NCBI RefSeq assembly: GCF_018069625.1
Contig: NZ_CP072941.1
Coordinates: 8,370,001 to 8,434,000 of the forward strand
Source: Streptomyces yatensis
Lineage (GTDB): Bacteria > Actinomycetota > Actinomycetes > Streptomycetales > Streptomycetaceae
Reading direction: 5' to 3'
DNA: 64,000 bases
Of this stretch, positions 14,993 to 23,614 are shown in pieces (within the stretch, counting starts at the first letter, position 1; each line of letters begins with the position of its first letter). The notes below the pieces were generated by a model, which ran no database searches, was not told where the DNA came from, and saw only the letters and a program-made list of their open reading frames with translations. The translations under genes were made by a program, and so were the position numbers.

Positions 14993-15682
14993 ATGTCAAC
15001 ATTCGACATGCCCACCGCACCGCTCCCCAAAGCCAGCCGCCGCGGACTGGCACACGAGGCCGCCGACCTCATCCGCGAGGCGATCTTCGCCGGCCACTTC
15101 CCGCCCGGATCGCCGCTGCGCGAGGTCGAACTCGCCGCCTCATTGGGGGTCAGCCGCGGATCGGTACGCGAAGGACTCGCCTTCCTCGAACGCGAAGGGC
15201 TGGTCCGGAGCGCCTGGCACCGTGGCACCACCGTCATCGACGTCACCGAGCAGGACGTCGAGGAGGTCTACGCCGTGCGCGCCGCGCTCGACCGCCTCGC
15301 GGCGACGAGCGCGCAGGCAAACGCGACCGCCGAGCAGCTGACCGAGCTGGACACCCTGGTCCGGGCGATGGCGGAGGAGGTCGGCGGCGAGGCGTCCGGC
15401 GCGCGGCTGCTCGCGCTCGACATCGCCTTCCACGACCTGATCTACGCGGCCTCGAACAACCGCAGACTCGGCGCGGCATGGCACGCCGTGCGCTCACAGG
15501 TCTATCTGTTCCAGCTCCGTCGTATCGCCCTCGGCTACGAGCACTACCGTGCCCGGGTGGTGGACGAACACCATGAACTGGCGACGCTCCTGCGCTCCGG
15601 CGACCGCGAGACGCTGGCCCGGCGCGCTGAAGAACACGTCGACTCGGCCCGCCGCGGTCTCCTCACCGGACTGCGTCCCTGA
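14993..15682 (+). CDS. GntR family regulator (FCD type)
   Basis: A 229-residue GntR regulator. The winged helix-turn-helix (about residues 17-80) contains LREVELAASLGVSRGSVREGLAFLEREGLV. The C-terminal FCD ligand domain includes LDIAFHDLIYAASNNRRL with the usual D-x-x-F-H metal-binding pattern. The true start may be ATG 14993 or 15008; neither has a clear ribosome binding site. TGTC-AACATTC-GACA at 14994-15008 is an FCD-type operator candidate overlapping the first start, which favours the second. It probably controls the divergent VOC-SDR pair. Confidence 0.88.
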   Translation: MSTFDMPTAPLPKASRRGLAHEAADLIREAIFAGHFPPGSPLREVELAASLGVSRGSVREGLAFLEREGLVRSAWHRGTTVIDVTEQDVEEVYAVRAALDRLAATSAQANATAEQLTELDTLVRAMAEEVGGEASGARLLALDIAFHDLIYAASNNRRLGAAWHAVRSQVYLFQLRRIALGYEHYRARVVDEHHELATLLRSGDRETLARRAEEHVDSARRGLLTGLRP

Positions 15683-15740
15683 ACGGCTCGGACCGTGATC
15701 CGCCGGGCGGGGCGGGGGTTCGGGGTTCGGGAGATCCTTG

Positions 15741-16313
15741 CTAGCGCTCGGTGTCGGGTGCGATCAGTGAGCGGGCCACCGCGAGCGCCGCTGCGTGGCG
15801 CTCCGCCTGCCGGCCGCCCAGTTCGCGGCCGCGTGCCGCGGCCATGATCACAGCGGACAGGGCCAGCCGTCCGCGCATCACCCCCTCGGGCCCTTCGCCG
15901 GTGGCCAGTGCGCGGGTCAGGTCGCCCAGCCGCTGCTGGAGTGTGCGCGCGGCGGTCAGGCCCCGCAGGGCGTGCTCGTTGACCTGGGCGCACACCAGCG
16001 AGGCACCGTGCTCGCCACGGACCAGGGCGTCGAACTCCTCGACGGCTCGCATACGGGTCGCCGCGGACGGCGGGTGGGCGCGTGCGGACTCGATGACGGC
16101 GTCGAGCGCCGGGAGCAGTTCTTCGTAGGAACTGGTGAGCAGCTCCTCCTTGTTCGCGAAGTGGTGCAGGACGGCCTGCCTGGTGACCCCCGCCTGCTGG
16201 GCGACCTGGGTCAACGACGTCAGCTCGTAGCCCCGCTCGGTGAACATCTTCAGCGCGATGGCCCGCACGCGCCGACGGGTGTCGGTACGCCTTCGATCGG
16301 CTTGCTCCGGCAT
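15741..16313 (-). CDS. TetR family regulator
   Basis: A 190-residue TetR repressor with helix-turn-helix sequence ELTSLTQVAQQAGVTRQAVLHHF (about residues 30-52). The C-terminal domain contains FDALVRGEHGASLVCAQVNEHALRG. The gene is divergent from an SDR gene with 39 bases between the starts, and that gap holds a perfect palindrome. Repression of the SDR gene and itself is the obvious inference. Confidence 0.88.
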   Translation of the reverse strand: MPEQADRRRTDTRRRVRAIALKMFTERGYELTSLTQVAQQAGVTRQAVLHHFANKEELLTSSYEELLPALDAVIESARAHPPSAATRMRAVEEFDALVRGEHGASLVCAQVNEHALRGLTAARTLQQRLGDLTRALATGEGPEGVMRGRLALSAVIMAAARGRELGGRQAERHAAALAVARSLIAPDTER

Positions 16314-16323
16314 ATCAAACTGC

Positions 16324-16335
16324 CTTACTGGTAAG
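16324..16335. promoter_or_regulatory. palindromic TetR operator
   Basis: CTTAC-TG-GTAAG is a perfect 5-bp-arm palindrome in the 39-base gap between the divergent TetR and SDR starts. Confidence 0.7.
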
Positions 16336-16352
16336 TCAGGTATTCTGAGCGC

Positions 16353-17183
16353 ATGAACGGCCCAGAGAGCAACCTACCCCCTGGTGGGAGCGGGATCGAC
16401 GGCTCCTCGCCGATCCTCGACGAAGGACTTGCGGGACGGCGCGCCCTGGTCACGGGCGGGAGTCGCGGACTCGGCGCGGCGATCGTGCGGCGACTCGCCG
16501 CGGCGGGCGCCACCGTGTTCGCGGCGGCCAGATCGGCGCCGCCCGAGGGTTCGCTGCCGGCGCGGTTCCTCACCGCGGACCTCGCGGACCCCGACGGTGC
16601 GCGGCAGTTGGCGGAGCGGGTGCGCGAGGCCGCCGGCGGGGTGGACATCCTCGTCGACAACGCCGGCGCCGGCAGTGCTCCGGAGGACACGCTGACCCGG
16701 CCGCCGGCGACCTGGCAGGCGGACCTCGAGAGCAATCTGCTGTCCGCGGTCCGGCTGGACCAGGAGCTGGTCCCGGGCATGGTGGAGCGCGGCTCGGGGG
16801 TCGTGGTGCATGTCTCCTCCATCGCGAGCCATCTGCCGCAGCCGGGCCAGGCCGCCTACGCGGCGGCCAAGGCCGCGCTGAACAGCTACAGCCGCTCGCT
16901 CGCGGCCGAGGTCGGCCCGGCCGGGGTGCGGGTGGTGTGCGTTCTGCCGGGCTTCATCGCCACCCCGGGGGCGATCGCACACCATCAGAAGATCGCCGAC
17001 AGCCAGGGAGTGTCGCTGGAGGAGGCGCAGCGCGGCCTCGCGGAGCGGCTGAACGTGCCGATGAACCGCCCCGGAACCCCTGAGGACGCCGCCGAGTTGG
17101 TCGCTTTCCTGGTGTCGGAGCGGGCGCGCTGGCTCACCGGATCGCAGTTCCGCGTCGACGGGGGCATCCTCGCCCAGGTGTAG
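16353..17183 (+). CDS. SDR family oxidoreductase
   Basis: A 276-residue short-chain dehydrogenase/reductase with an N-terminal extension of about 25 residues before the Rossmann motif TGGSRGLGAAIVRRL. Other landmarks are DILVDNAGAG, the catalytic serine in VVHVSSIASHL, Y-x-x-x-K in YAAAKAALNSY, and the C-terminal FRVDGGILAQV. Under probable control of the divergent TetR gene through the palindrome at 16324-16335. No substrate can be inferred. Confidence 0.9.
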   Translation: MNGPESNLPPGGSGIDGSSPILDEGLAGRRALVTGGSRGLGAAIVRRLAAAGATVFAAARSAPPEGSLPARFLTADLADPDGARQLAERVREAAGGVDILVDNAGAGSAPEDTLTRPPATWQADLESNLLSAVRLDQELVPGMVERGSGVVVHVSSIASHLPQPGQAAYAAAKAALNSYSRSLAAEVGPAGVRVVCVLPGFIATPGAIAHHQKIADSQGVSLEEAQRGLAERLNVPMNRPGTPEDAAELVAFLVSERARWLTGSQFRVDGGILAQV

Positions 17184-17320
17184 CCCGACCGGCGCCACCA
17201 GTGGCCCCCGCGCGCAGGGGGCGCTCAAGGATATTTCCACCATATGTGTCCTTGTCCGGTGGTTCACTTGGCTCAGGCGTGCCCGCGGGGGGGCACGGGC
17301 CGAGGGGGGAAACACCGGAT

Positions 17321-19969
17321 ATGGCCACGCCCATCGCCACCGCACTGGCGGTGTATGAAGCCGGCAAGAAGGCGTACGAGGCATACCAGGGCATCGTCGC
17401 CTTCGTCAGCCTCGGCAGTCACACTCCCACTCCCGAAGAGGAGATCCTGGCCCGGCTGGAGGTGCTGCACCAGGATTTCGTCGCCCTCCAGGGGCGGTTC
17501 GACGAGGTGCTCGAGGCCGTGAAACAGGCGGTCAGGGTCGAGCAGCAGGCGTATGTCCTCAACCTGCGGCGCGATCTGGAGGGGCTGCGCGGGCGCGCCC
17601 GCACGGCCACGGACGAGCTGAGCGCCTGGGTCGCCGACGGGCGCAAGGACCCCCTGCTGCGGTCCAACGCGGACGACAACTCACGGCTGGCGGCGAATAC
17701 GCTGCTGGAGGGCGACTCGTACTTCTACCGCCCGGATCCCCATGCACCGGAAAGCGTCTTCGACCATCGACTGGCGTATATCGCCTACGTCTATGTGCTG
17801 ACCGTCCGGTTCGGTGTGATCGCCGGGCTCAATCCGCTGTACCGCGAGGACCGGCTGGCCCGCGAGGAGCTGACCCGCCACGCGGCGCGGCTGGACTGGG
17901 TGTTCCAACACGCCGACCAGGCCATCGAGCCCCATATCGGCGGCGGTCCCGACGACCGCGGCAGCTACTTCCTGGCCCACCAGTGCGTGGACCACATCAC
18001 CGGCTACGACACGGGCCACGCCGAAGTCGGGTGGCGCCCGGGCGGGCAGGCCGAGTACGACGACGCCCGCGCCTACTACGCCGACCAGCTCCGCGCCGAT
18101 ATGCGGGTCAGGACGGGGCTGGCCAAACTCATCGGCTTCCACGACACCGTGGCCTACTGGGCCAAGGACCCGCGCACCCCCGCATGGTCCCCCTGGACCC
18201 CGGTGGAGGTGCCGGACGGCGTGGTGTCCCCGGCCGCGGTGTCGGACCGGCCGGGGCACACCGTGCTGGTGTGGCGGGACCGGGACAAGGCACAGCTGCG
18301 CACCACGTCCTACGACGCCACCGCGGCCGCACCGGCCTGGAAACCGTCGGTGGCCATCAGCGCGGAGAACACGGTGCGGGAGGAACCCATGCCGCGCGCC
18401 GTGTCATCGGGACCAGGCCTGATCACCGTGGTGATGCGGGGCAAGGAGGGCGAGGTCTACGCCACGCGCACCGACCCCACCCGGCCCACCGGATGGCTGG
18501 ACGCCCCGGTCGAGGTGAGCGGCGGCGCCACCGATGTCTCGTTCGCCGAGGTCGCCGCCGCACCGGGCTCGGTCGTCGTGATGTGGCAGGACAACGGCAC
18601 CGGCACGCTGATGGCCGCGTTCCAGGACGCCAAGGGGGCCTGGGGGCCACCGCGGGCGGCGACCCCGGCCGGCGCCATCTCGCTGAACTCGGACCTCACG
18701 GTGGCCTGTCCGGCGCCCGGGGTGGTGCTGGCGGTGTGGACCATGAACAACCGCACACTGCACAGCGTCACCTACGATTCCCACACGCCCGGCCCCGCGT
18801 GGAGCACACCCGCCCAGATCGCCGAATTCCCCGGGAACGACTTCCCGTCGTCCATCCACGCCATGGGCACCGGCGACGGAAAGGCCGATGTGGTCTGGCA
18901 GGGCACGTTCGGGGTCATGTGGAACATCCACTACGACGGCGGCTGGAGCGCCCCGGCCGAGATCACCCCGCGCCATCTCACCAAATGGGGGTATCCCTAC
19001 ACGATCGTCCCCGCGGTGACCGGGGACCGGCGGCTCAACTGGTTCTGGCAGGGCCGGGACAGCCGCGTGCAGACCATCTACCGGGATCCCCAGCAGCCCC
19101 AGTGGTCGGCGCCGCAGTGGCTCGGCCAGCCCTGGTGGTCGTACGCCGAACTGGCCGCGGTGCCCTCGACGGCTGGGAGCGTATCGCTCTACCGGGTCGA
19201 CTTCGGCAGCGAGATCGGCGAGGTGCCGAGGCTCCAGACGTGTTTCTACGACACGGCCACGCCGACGGCGACGGCCCGGATCGCGGACGCCCGAGCGCTG
19301 GTGGCGCGGGCCCAGACCCTCTGGAACCTGCCGGGCCCGGCGCGCGAGGAGGCCAACGCCCGGGCGGCCGACGCGATCGCGGTGGCCCGCGAGGTCGTGG
19401 CCCTGGACGCCGGCTTCCGTGCGACGCTCGCGCAGTGGCTGGTGTTTCCGGCGGGCACGTATCTGATGGCCAGTGGCCACCACGATGACGCGATCGGGCG
19501 CATGCGGGAGGCGCTCGGCCTCTACGACACGCTGATCGGTGAGCAGCCCGGATCTGACGACCTCCGCTACCGAAAGGCGTGGACGCTGGTCAATCTGGCC
19601 CAGGCCCTGTGGGGCAAGCCCGACCACACCCAAGGCGCACAGCGTGCCGTCGAGGCCACCGACCTGCTCCGCCGACTCGCCACCGAGAACCCGGGGAGGT
19701 TTCGCGGAGGGCTGGGCGACTGGCTGATGTATCCGACGATCCCCTATCTGCGGCAGTCCGGCCGCGGGGACCAGGCGCTCGCGCGGGCGCGGGAAGCCGT
19801 GGACATCTTCACCGCGCTCAACGCCACGGATCCCGCGGTCTATGGGCCGAAGCTGGCGGCGGCGAAGAAGCTCGTCGCCGACATCCAGGCCGAAATGCCA
19901 TCCAGCGGTGTCCAGCCCACCGATGTCCAGCCCACCGATGTCCCGTCCGGCGATGTCCGGCCCGGCTGA
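17321..19969 (+). CDS. large protein with helical N-domain, propeller-like repeats and TPR-like C-domain
   Basis: I do not recognise a characterised homologue. The 882-residue protein has no signal peptide. Residues 1-285 are helical: an amphipathic start (TALAVYEAGKKAYEAYQGIVAFV), then a coiled-coil-like stretch (EEEILARLEVLHQDFVALQGRF). Residues about 288-645 contain five or six W-rich repeats (for example AWSPWTPVEV, GWLDAPVEVSGG, AWSTPAQIAEFPG, GWSAPAEITPRH, QWSAPQWLGQPW), suggesting a lectin- or sialidase-like propeller. Residues about 650-860 hold two TPR-like segments sharing MREALGLYDTLIGEQPGSDD-type and AREAVDIFTALNATDPAVYG-type motifs. The tail is a short PTDVQ repeat. A pore-forming or toxin-like N-domain plus a glycan-binding propeller is one hypothesis. 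ATG 17321 follows GAGGGGGGA. Confidence 0.6.
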   Translation: MATPIATALAVYEAGKKAYEAYQGIVAFVSLGSHTPTPEEEILARLEVLHQDFVALQGRFDEVLEAVKQAVRVEQQAYVLNLRRDLEGLRGRARTATDELSAWVADGRKDPLLRSNADDNSRLAANTLLEGDSYFYRPDPHAPESVFDHRLAYIAYVYVLTVRFGVIAGLNPLYREDRLAREELTRHAARLDWVFQHADQAIEPHIGGGPDDRGSYFLAHQCVDHITGYDTGHAEVGWRPGGQAEYDDARAYYADQLRADMRVRTGLAKLIGFHDTVAYWAKDPRTPAWSPWTPVEVPDGVVSPAAVSDRPGHTVLVWRDRDKAQLRTTSYDATAAAPAWKPSVAISAENTVREEPMPRAVSSGPGLITVVMRGKEGEVYATRTDPTRPTGWLDAPVEVSGGATDVSFAEVAAAPGSVVVMWQDNGTGTLMAAFQDAKGAWGPPRAATPAGAISLNSDLTVACPAPGVVLAVWTMNNRTLHSVTYDSHTPGPAWSTPAQIAEFPGNDFPSSIHAMGTGDGKADVVWQGTFGVMWNIHYDGGWSAPAEITPRHLTKWGYPYTIVPAVTGDRRLNWFWQGRDSRVQTIYRDPQQPQWSAPQWLGQPWWSYAELAAVPSTAGSVSLYRVDFGSEIGEVPRLQTCFYDTATPTATARIADARALVARAQTLWNLPGPAREEANARAADAIAVAREVVALDAGFRATLAQWLVFPAGTYLMASGHHDDAIGRMREALGLYDTLIGEQPGSDDLRYRKAWTLVNLAQALWGKPDHTQGAQRAVEATDLLRRLATENPGRFRGGLGDWLMYPTIPYLRQSGRGDQALARAREAVDIFTALNATDPAVYGPKLAAAKKLVADIQAEMPSSGVQPTDVQPTDVPSGDVRPG
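19910..19969 (+). repeat. 15-bp tandem repeat encoding the C-terminal tail
   Basis: GTCCAGCCCACCGAT occurs perfectly at 19910-19924 and 19925-19939, followed by two diverged copies at 19940-19954 and 19955-19969. The last ends with the stop codon of the large protein. The repeats are in frame and give a VQPTD-type tail. Confidence 0.85.
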
Positions 19970-19992
19970 CGCGCCCGGGGTCTCGCCGAGCG

Positions 19993-20784
19993 TCAGCCCC
20001 GGTCGCCAATGCCCGTGGCGTCGGGGCTCCGGTACGCCGTCGGCGGTTGGCCGAGGAGCTTCTTGAACGCGGCCGTGTAGGCGGCGGGGTTGTCGTAGCC
20101 GAGCTGGGCCGCGATGCGTGTGACGGGCACGCCCGCGGTGAGGTGCTGAAGGGAGTGCAGAACGCAGGCGCGTTGCCGCCACCGCGAGAAGCTCAGACCG
20201 GTGCCGCGCCGGAACAGCCGGGCGAGGGTGCGTTCGCTGATGTTGAGGGCAGCGCACCACCGGGCGGGCGGGTCATGGATGTCCGGCTTCCGCAGGAACG
20301 CCTCGCACAGGCCGCGCAGCCGCGGCTCGGAGGGCAGCGGCACATCGAGCGGCAGCGGCGTGAGGTTCTTGAGCTCGTGGAGGATGAGGGCCGCCACCGC
20401 CGCGTCGCGGCTGTGCTCGGGGTAGCGCGGCTCCATCTCCACGGCCTCCAGGATCAGCGCCCGCAGCAGTGCGGAGACATCGACGGCCTGACACCGGGCG
20501 GGAAACCACGGCACGGCGGCGGGCTCGATATAGAGGCTGCGGGTGCTGACGCCCGTCATCGTCACCTGATGCCCGGTCATGGACGGAATCAGCACCGCGC
20601 GGGCGGTGGGTATCGTCCAGCTGCCGTCCGCCGTCTCGACCCGCATCACGCCGGTGGCCGCGTACAGCACCTGGGCGCGGCGGTGCTCATGCCAGACGAG
20701 CAGATGGTCCTGGGGGTAGTCGGTGCCGATGGCCAGCACGGCACGATCGAGGTCGTCCACCTCCGCGACCCGGATGTTGCGCAT
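19993..20784 (-). CDS. AraC family regulator with cupin sensor
   Basis: A 263-residue regulator. The N-terminal half is an AraC cupin domain (WHEHRRAQVLYAATGVMRVE, then PTARAVLIPSMTGHQV). The C-terminal half is the double helix-turn-helix (LNISERTLARLFRRGTGLSFSRW and VPVTRIAAQLGYDNPAAYTAAFKKLLG). It is divergent from a TauE-like permease gene, with a palindrome between them. This suggests it controls the permease in response to a small ligand. Confidence 0.9.
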   Translation of the reverse strand: MRNIRVAEVDDLDRAVLAIGTDYPQDHLLVWHEHRRAQVLYAATGVMRVETADGSWTIPTARAVLIPSMTGHQVTMTGVSTRSLYIEPAAVPWFPARCQAVDVSALLRALILEAVEMEPRYPEHSRDAAVAALILHELKNLTPLPLDVPLPSEPRLRGLCEAFLRKPDIHDPPARWCAALNISERTLARLFRRGTGLSFSRWRQRACVLHSLQHLTAGVPVTRIAAQLGYDNPAAYTAAFKKLLGQPPTAYRSPDATGIGDRG

Positions 20785-20837
20785 ACCGCGAGGCTACGCG
20801 GCACCGCCCGCCCCCTGTCTGCTGCGCGTAGGAACAT

Positions 20838-20855
20838 GGCAATCCGTCGATTGCC
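20838..20855. promoter_or_regulatory. palindrome between AraC and permease genes
   Basis: GGCAAT-CCGTCG-ATTGCC, a perfect 6-bp inverted repeat, lies in the 103-base divergent gap. It is the best operator candidate for the AraC protein or another regulator. Confidence 0.6.
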
Positions 20856-20887
20856 CGCCACGCCTGCCGGTCAATAGCGTCTGACCA

Positions 20888-21700
20888 GTGCTGACCTCGT
20901 TCTCCACCCTTCTGTTCCTCGGCTGCCTGACCGGCATCACGACGGTGCTCTTCGGCTTCGGCGGCGGTTTCATCACGGTCCCCGTCGTCTACGGCGTCCT
21001 GACCGTGACGGCGGCTCCGGGAAAGGACACGGACGCCATGCACATCGCCGTGGCCACCTCGGCGGCGGTCATGGTCGTCAATGCCGCCGCCGCGGCGCTG
21101 GCCCAGTGGCGGCAGGGCCGACTGCGCCGCGCCTACGTCTGGCCGCTGGCGGCGTTCATCGCGGTCGGCGCCGTCGCCGGATCCTTCGCGGCCACCTTGA
21201 TCGGCGGCACGGCGCTGCGCCTGCTGTTCGCCGCCTATCTGCTGGTGACGATCGCCGACAGTCTGCTGAGGAAGGGCTTCCTCTCCGTGGCGCACCGGAC
21301 CCGTCCGGAGCCCCTGGGGCGGCGCACCACCACCCTCGGCGGCGTGGGCATCGGCCTGGTGGCCGCGGGCCTGGGGGTCGGCGGCAGCGTGATGACGGTT
21401 CCGCTGCTGCGCCGCCGGGGCCTCCCCATGGCCGAGGCGACCGCCATGGCCAACCCCCTCAGCGTCCCCGTCGCCTTGGCCGGAACGCTCGTCTACGCCC
21501 TCGCCCCCGCCACATCCGCCGGCCCGGGCCGGCTCGGCTACGTCGACCTCACCGCGGGCGCCGCCCTGCTGATCGGATCACTGCCCACCATCGCCGTGGC
21601 GAGGCGCGTCACCGGCCGGGTCCCGGACCGGGTCCACTCCGTCGCCTACATCGTCCTGCTCCTGATCGTGCTGGTCGTGATGGTGGCCATGGGAGTCTGA
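20888..21700 (+). CDS. TauE/SafE family permease
   Basis: A 270-residue integral membrane protein of the TauE/SafE family, with about eight predicted transmembrane segments. The two family halves start with GITTVLFGFGGGFITVPVV and GLVAAGLGVGGSVMTVPLL, the conserved glycine-rich motif repeated in each half. Members export sulfite, sulfoacetate or related organic anions. GTG 20888 has no ribosome binding site and a CAATAG element lies about 12 bases upstream, so the transcript may be leaderless. The divergent AraC protein is the probable regulator. Confidence 0.88.
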   Translation: MLTSFSTLLFLGCLTGITTVLFGFGGGFITVPVVYGVLTVTAAPGKDTDAMHIAVATSAAVMVVNAAAAALAQWRQGRLRRAYVWPLAAFIAVGAVAGSFAATLIGGTALRLLFAAYLLVTIADSLLRKGFLSVAHRTRPEPLGRRTTTLGGVGIGLVAAGLGVGGSVMTVPLLRRRGLPMAEATAMANPLSVPVALAGTLVYALAPATSAGPGRLGYVDLTAGAALLIGSLPTIAVARRVTGRVPDRVHSVAYIVLLLIVLVVMVAMGV

Positions 21701-22655
21701 CGCGTCTGACGCGCCGGGTCCTTGTCACAGACCGTGTTCCGCGCGGGCAGTTCGCCGGTTCGCAGATAGTCGTTGACCTGGTGGTAGACGCATCGGTTCG
21801 GGTAGACGGTGTAGACGCCGTGCACCCGTGCCCTCAGCGTGATCAGCCGGGAGTTCGGCATCTTGCGGTGGAGCCCCTGCCCGTTGCCATAACTGGTGCG
21901 CGGGTCGCCGGTGGCCTGGACGATCAGGCCCGGTGCGTCGTTGCCACCGGTCACGGGCGGTTCCAGCGGTGTGTTGGGCCAGAGCGCACACGGGTGCACG
22001 CCGTTGAACAGCGGGCCGTACAGCGGCATCGTCGCCCGGCTGCGTTCGACGTTGCGCCGGTACCAGGACAGGTCCCGCGGCGCGGCGCGGTCCCCGCACA
22101 GCAGGGCAAGCTGGAGGGAGTTCTGGATGTCCGAGGTGTCGTCCGGCGGGCCGAGAGCCGAGCGCAGTTCCTCGGTCGGCTCGACGGTGCGGCCCCGGGC
22201 CGCGTCGTGGAGCACCCGGATGTTCTTCGCCGCGCGGACGAACCCCCGGTCGTCGGCCATCACAGCCGCCAATACGGCCGGCACCTGCCGGCCGTCCGCG
22301 GTGTACGGGCCCACCCGCAGAGGTGTGCGGGCCGCCTGCCGGGCAATCCCCTCGACGGTCGCCCGGACCTTCGCCGGGGTGCCGCCGAACCCGTAGACGC
22401 TGTGGCGGCGAGCGGAAGACCTCGTACTTCGGGATCTCGTACGGCACCTACCTCGGTGCCGCCTACGCGGCGATGTTCCCGGGCCGTACCGACCGGCTGC
22501 TGCTGGACAGCGCGATCGACCCGGCCCGGTGGAACGTCCGGGCGTTGGTTCACGCTCGATGCGGCGGTGGCCTGGGCGAGGGTGGGGCTCCCGGCGAAGG
22601 CCAGCGCCGCGGCCAGTGTGGTGATGGCGGCGGTGCGCGTGATGCGTGGGTTCAT
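21646..22655 (-). pseudogene. TAP-like secreted tripeptidyl aminopeptidase, deleted and internally inverted
   Basis: The minus strand starts at 22655 with a signal peptide (MNPRITRTAAITTLAAALAF), and the C-terminal third of a TAP-family alpha/beta hydrolase reads from about 22400 down (PAKVRATVEGIA, then DAPGLIVQATGDPRTSYGNG and NRCVYHQVNDYLRTGELPA). The central catalytic piece with GISYGTYLGAAYAAMFPGR and DSAIDPARW is present, but on the plus strand (about 22407-22548). About 130 residues between the signal peptide and this piece are missing. The native stop also seems lost: the frame runs into the antisense of the TauE gene. The gene cannot make an active peptidase. Confidence 0.85.
22409..22558. 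other. inverted segment bounded by a 6-bp inverted repeat
   Basis: CGAGCG at 22409-22414 and CGCTCG at 22553-22558 flank the plus-strand piece of the peptidase gene. Flipping the interval back joins RWNVRALVHA to RRHSVYGFGG in one frame on the minus strand. This supports a small inversion by recombination at the short inverted repeat. Confidence 0.7.
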
Positions 22656-22947
22656 GACGGAGAGCCGCCCTTCGTGGCGGCGTTCCTGAGTGTCCTGTGA
22701 GGCTTCGTCATGCCTCAGCACACTCTCGTTTCCCGGACGGTCCGGACCATCCGGCCCGCCCCAGGGAGGCCCCGGGGGATAGCCCCCGGGGAAGTGTGCC
22801 GGGCCCGCAGCCAGGAGCCCCGTTTCAGGCGCGCCGGGTGGGTCAGGTGAGCTTGTCGTCGATGTCGAGCGAGCCGACGATCGACCGCAAGCTCGCGATG
22901 AGCGCCGCGATGGAACCGTGCGACTGCCTCAGGGCGCCGGACGACGC
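22656..22947. other. gap between the peptidase remnant and the MarR gene
   Basis: No intact gene is seen. A strong hairpin lies at 22770-22791. On the minus strand 22843-22905 encodes a short helical peptide (IAALIASLRSIVGSLDIDD) with a stop. It could be the C-terminal end of a lost gene, but it is too short to identify. Confidence 0.35.
22770..22791. terminator. GC-rich hairpin
   Basis: CCCCGGGGG-ATAG-CCCCCGGGG is a perfect 9-bp stem with a 4-base loop, placed after the MarR gene on the minus strand and before the peptidase remnant. Confidence 0.65.
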
Positions 22948-23421
22948 TCACCCTCCTTCGACTTCTCGGCGCACGGTGGCGGCGATGCGGGAGAGTGCGG
23001 CGCTGAGGTGGCGGCGTTGAGCGGCGCTGAGCGGATCGAAGACGAGGCGCTTCACCTGCGCCACGTGTTCCGGTGCGCTCGCCACGACCTTCTGTCGGCC
23101 GGTGTCGGTCAGTGTGGCGAGGGTGTAGCGCCCGTCGGTGGGGTCGGGTCGGCGGACGACCCAGTCGCGGGATTCGAAGCGGTCCATCACCTTCGACAGG
23201 CGGGGCTGCGTGCTGTCGCAGTCCCGGGCCAGGTCGCTGAGTCGCATGGTGGCCTCGTCGGACATGGACAGCCGAGCCAGAACGCCGTACTCGAAGTTGG
23301 AGATGCCCGCATCGCGTTGCAGCTGACGGTCGAGGGCCGCCGGAAGTGCGATGACGATGGTGAGCAGGGCCTGCCACAGCTCTTGCTGGTCGTCGTCGAG
23401 CCAGGGGGATGAGGTGTCCAT
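22948..23421 (-). CDS. MarR family regulator
   Basis: A 157-residue winged-helix regulator from ATG 23421 (an ATG at 23430 adds three residues). The DNA-binding core contains RLSDLARDCDSTQPRLSKVMDRFESRDWVVRRPDPTDGRYTLATLT, the recognition helix and wing typical of MarR. The upstream 190 bases to the divergent oxidoreductase contain three copies of a near-perfect palindrome. That fits autoregulation and repression of the oxidoreductase, perhaps relieved by a quinone or phenolic ligand (inference from the family). Confidence 0.92.
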   Translation of the reverse strand: MDTSSPWLDDDQQELWQALLTIVIALPAALDRQLQRDAGISNFEYGVLARLSMSDEATMRLSDLARDCDSTQPRLSKVMDRFESRDWVVRRPDPTDGRYTLATLTDTGRQKVVASAPEHVAQVKRLVFDPLSAAQRRHLSAALSRIAATVRREVEGG

Positions 23422-23433
23422 ACCCCACATCCT

Positions 23434-23505
23434 ACTTGCCTGGGCAACTCAGATGACTTGCCTGGGCAACTCAATCGTGGTTACGTTTGACTTGCCTGGG
23501 CAAGT
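23434..23505. promoter_or_regulatory. three MarR operator copies
   Basis: ACTTGCCTGGGCAACT occurs at 23434-23449 and 23456-23471, and the fully symmetric ACTTGCCTGGGCAAGT at 23490-23505, where the symmetry extends four more bases on both sides (TTG/CAA). Start-to-start spacings are 22 and 34 bases. They lie between the MarR and oxidoreductase genes. Confidence 0.88.
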
Positions 23506-23614
23506 CAACGGACGACTTCGGAATCGGTGACGGCCGGCCTTCCCTGAGCTCGCCGCTGAGGAAACACCCACACACCGGCACACCCACACATCGACATACA
23601 CAAGAGGAAATGCC

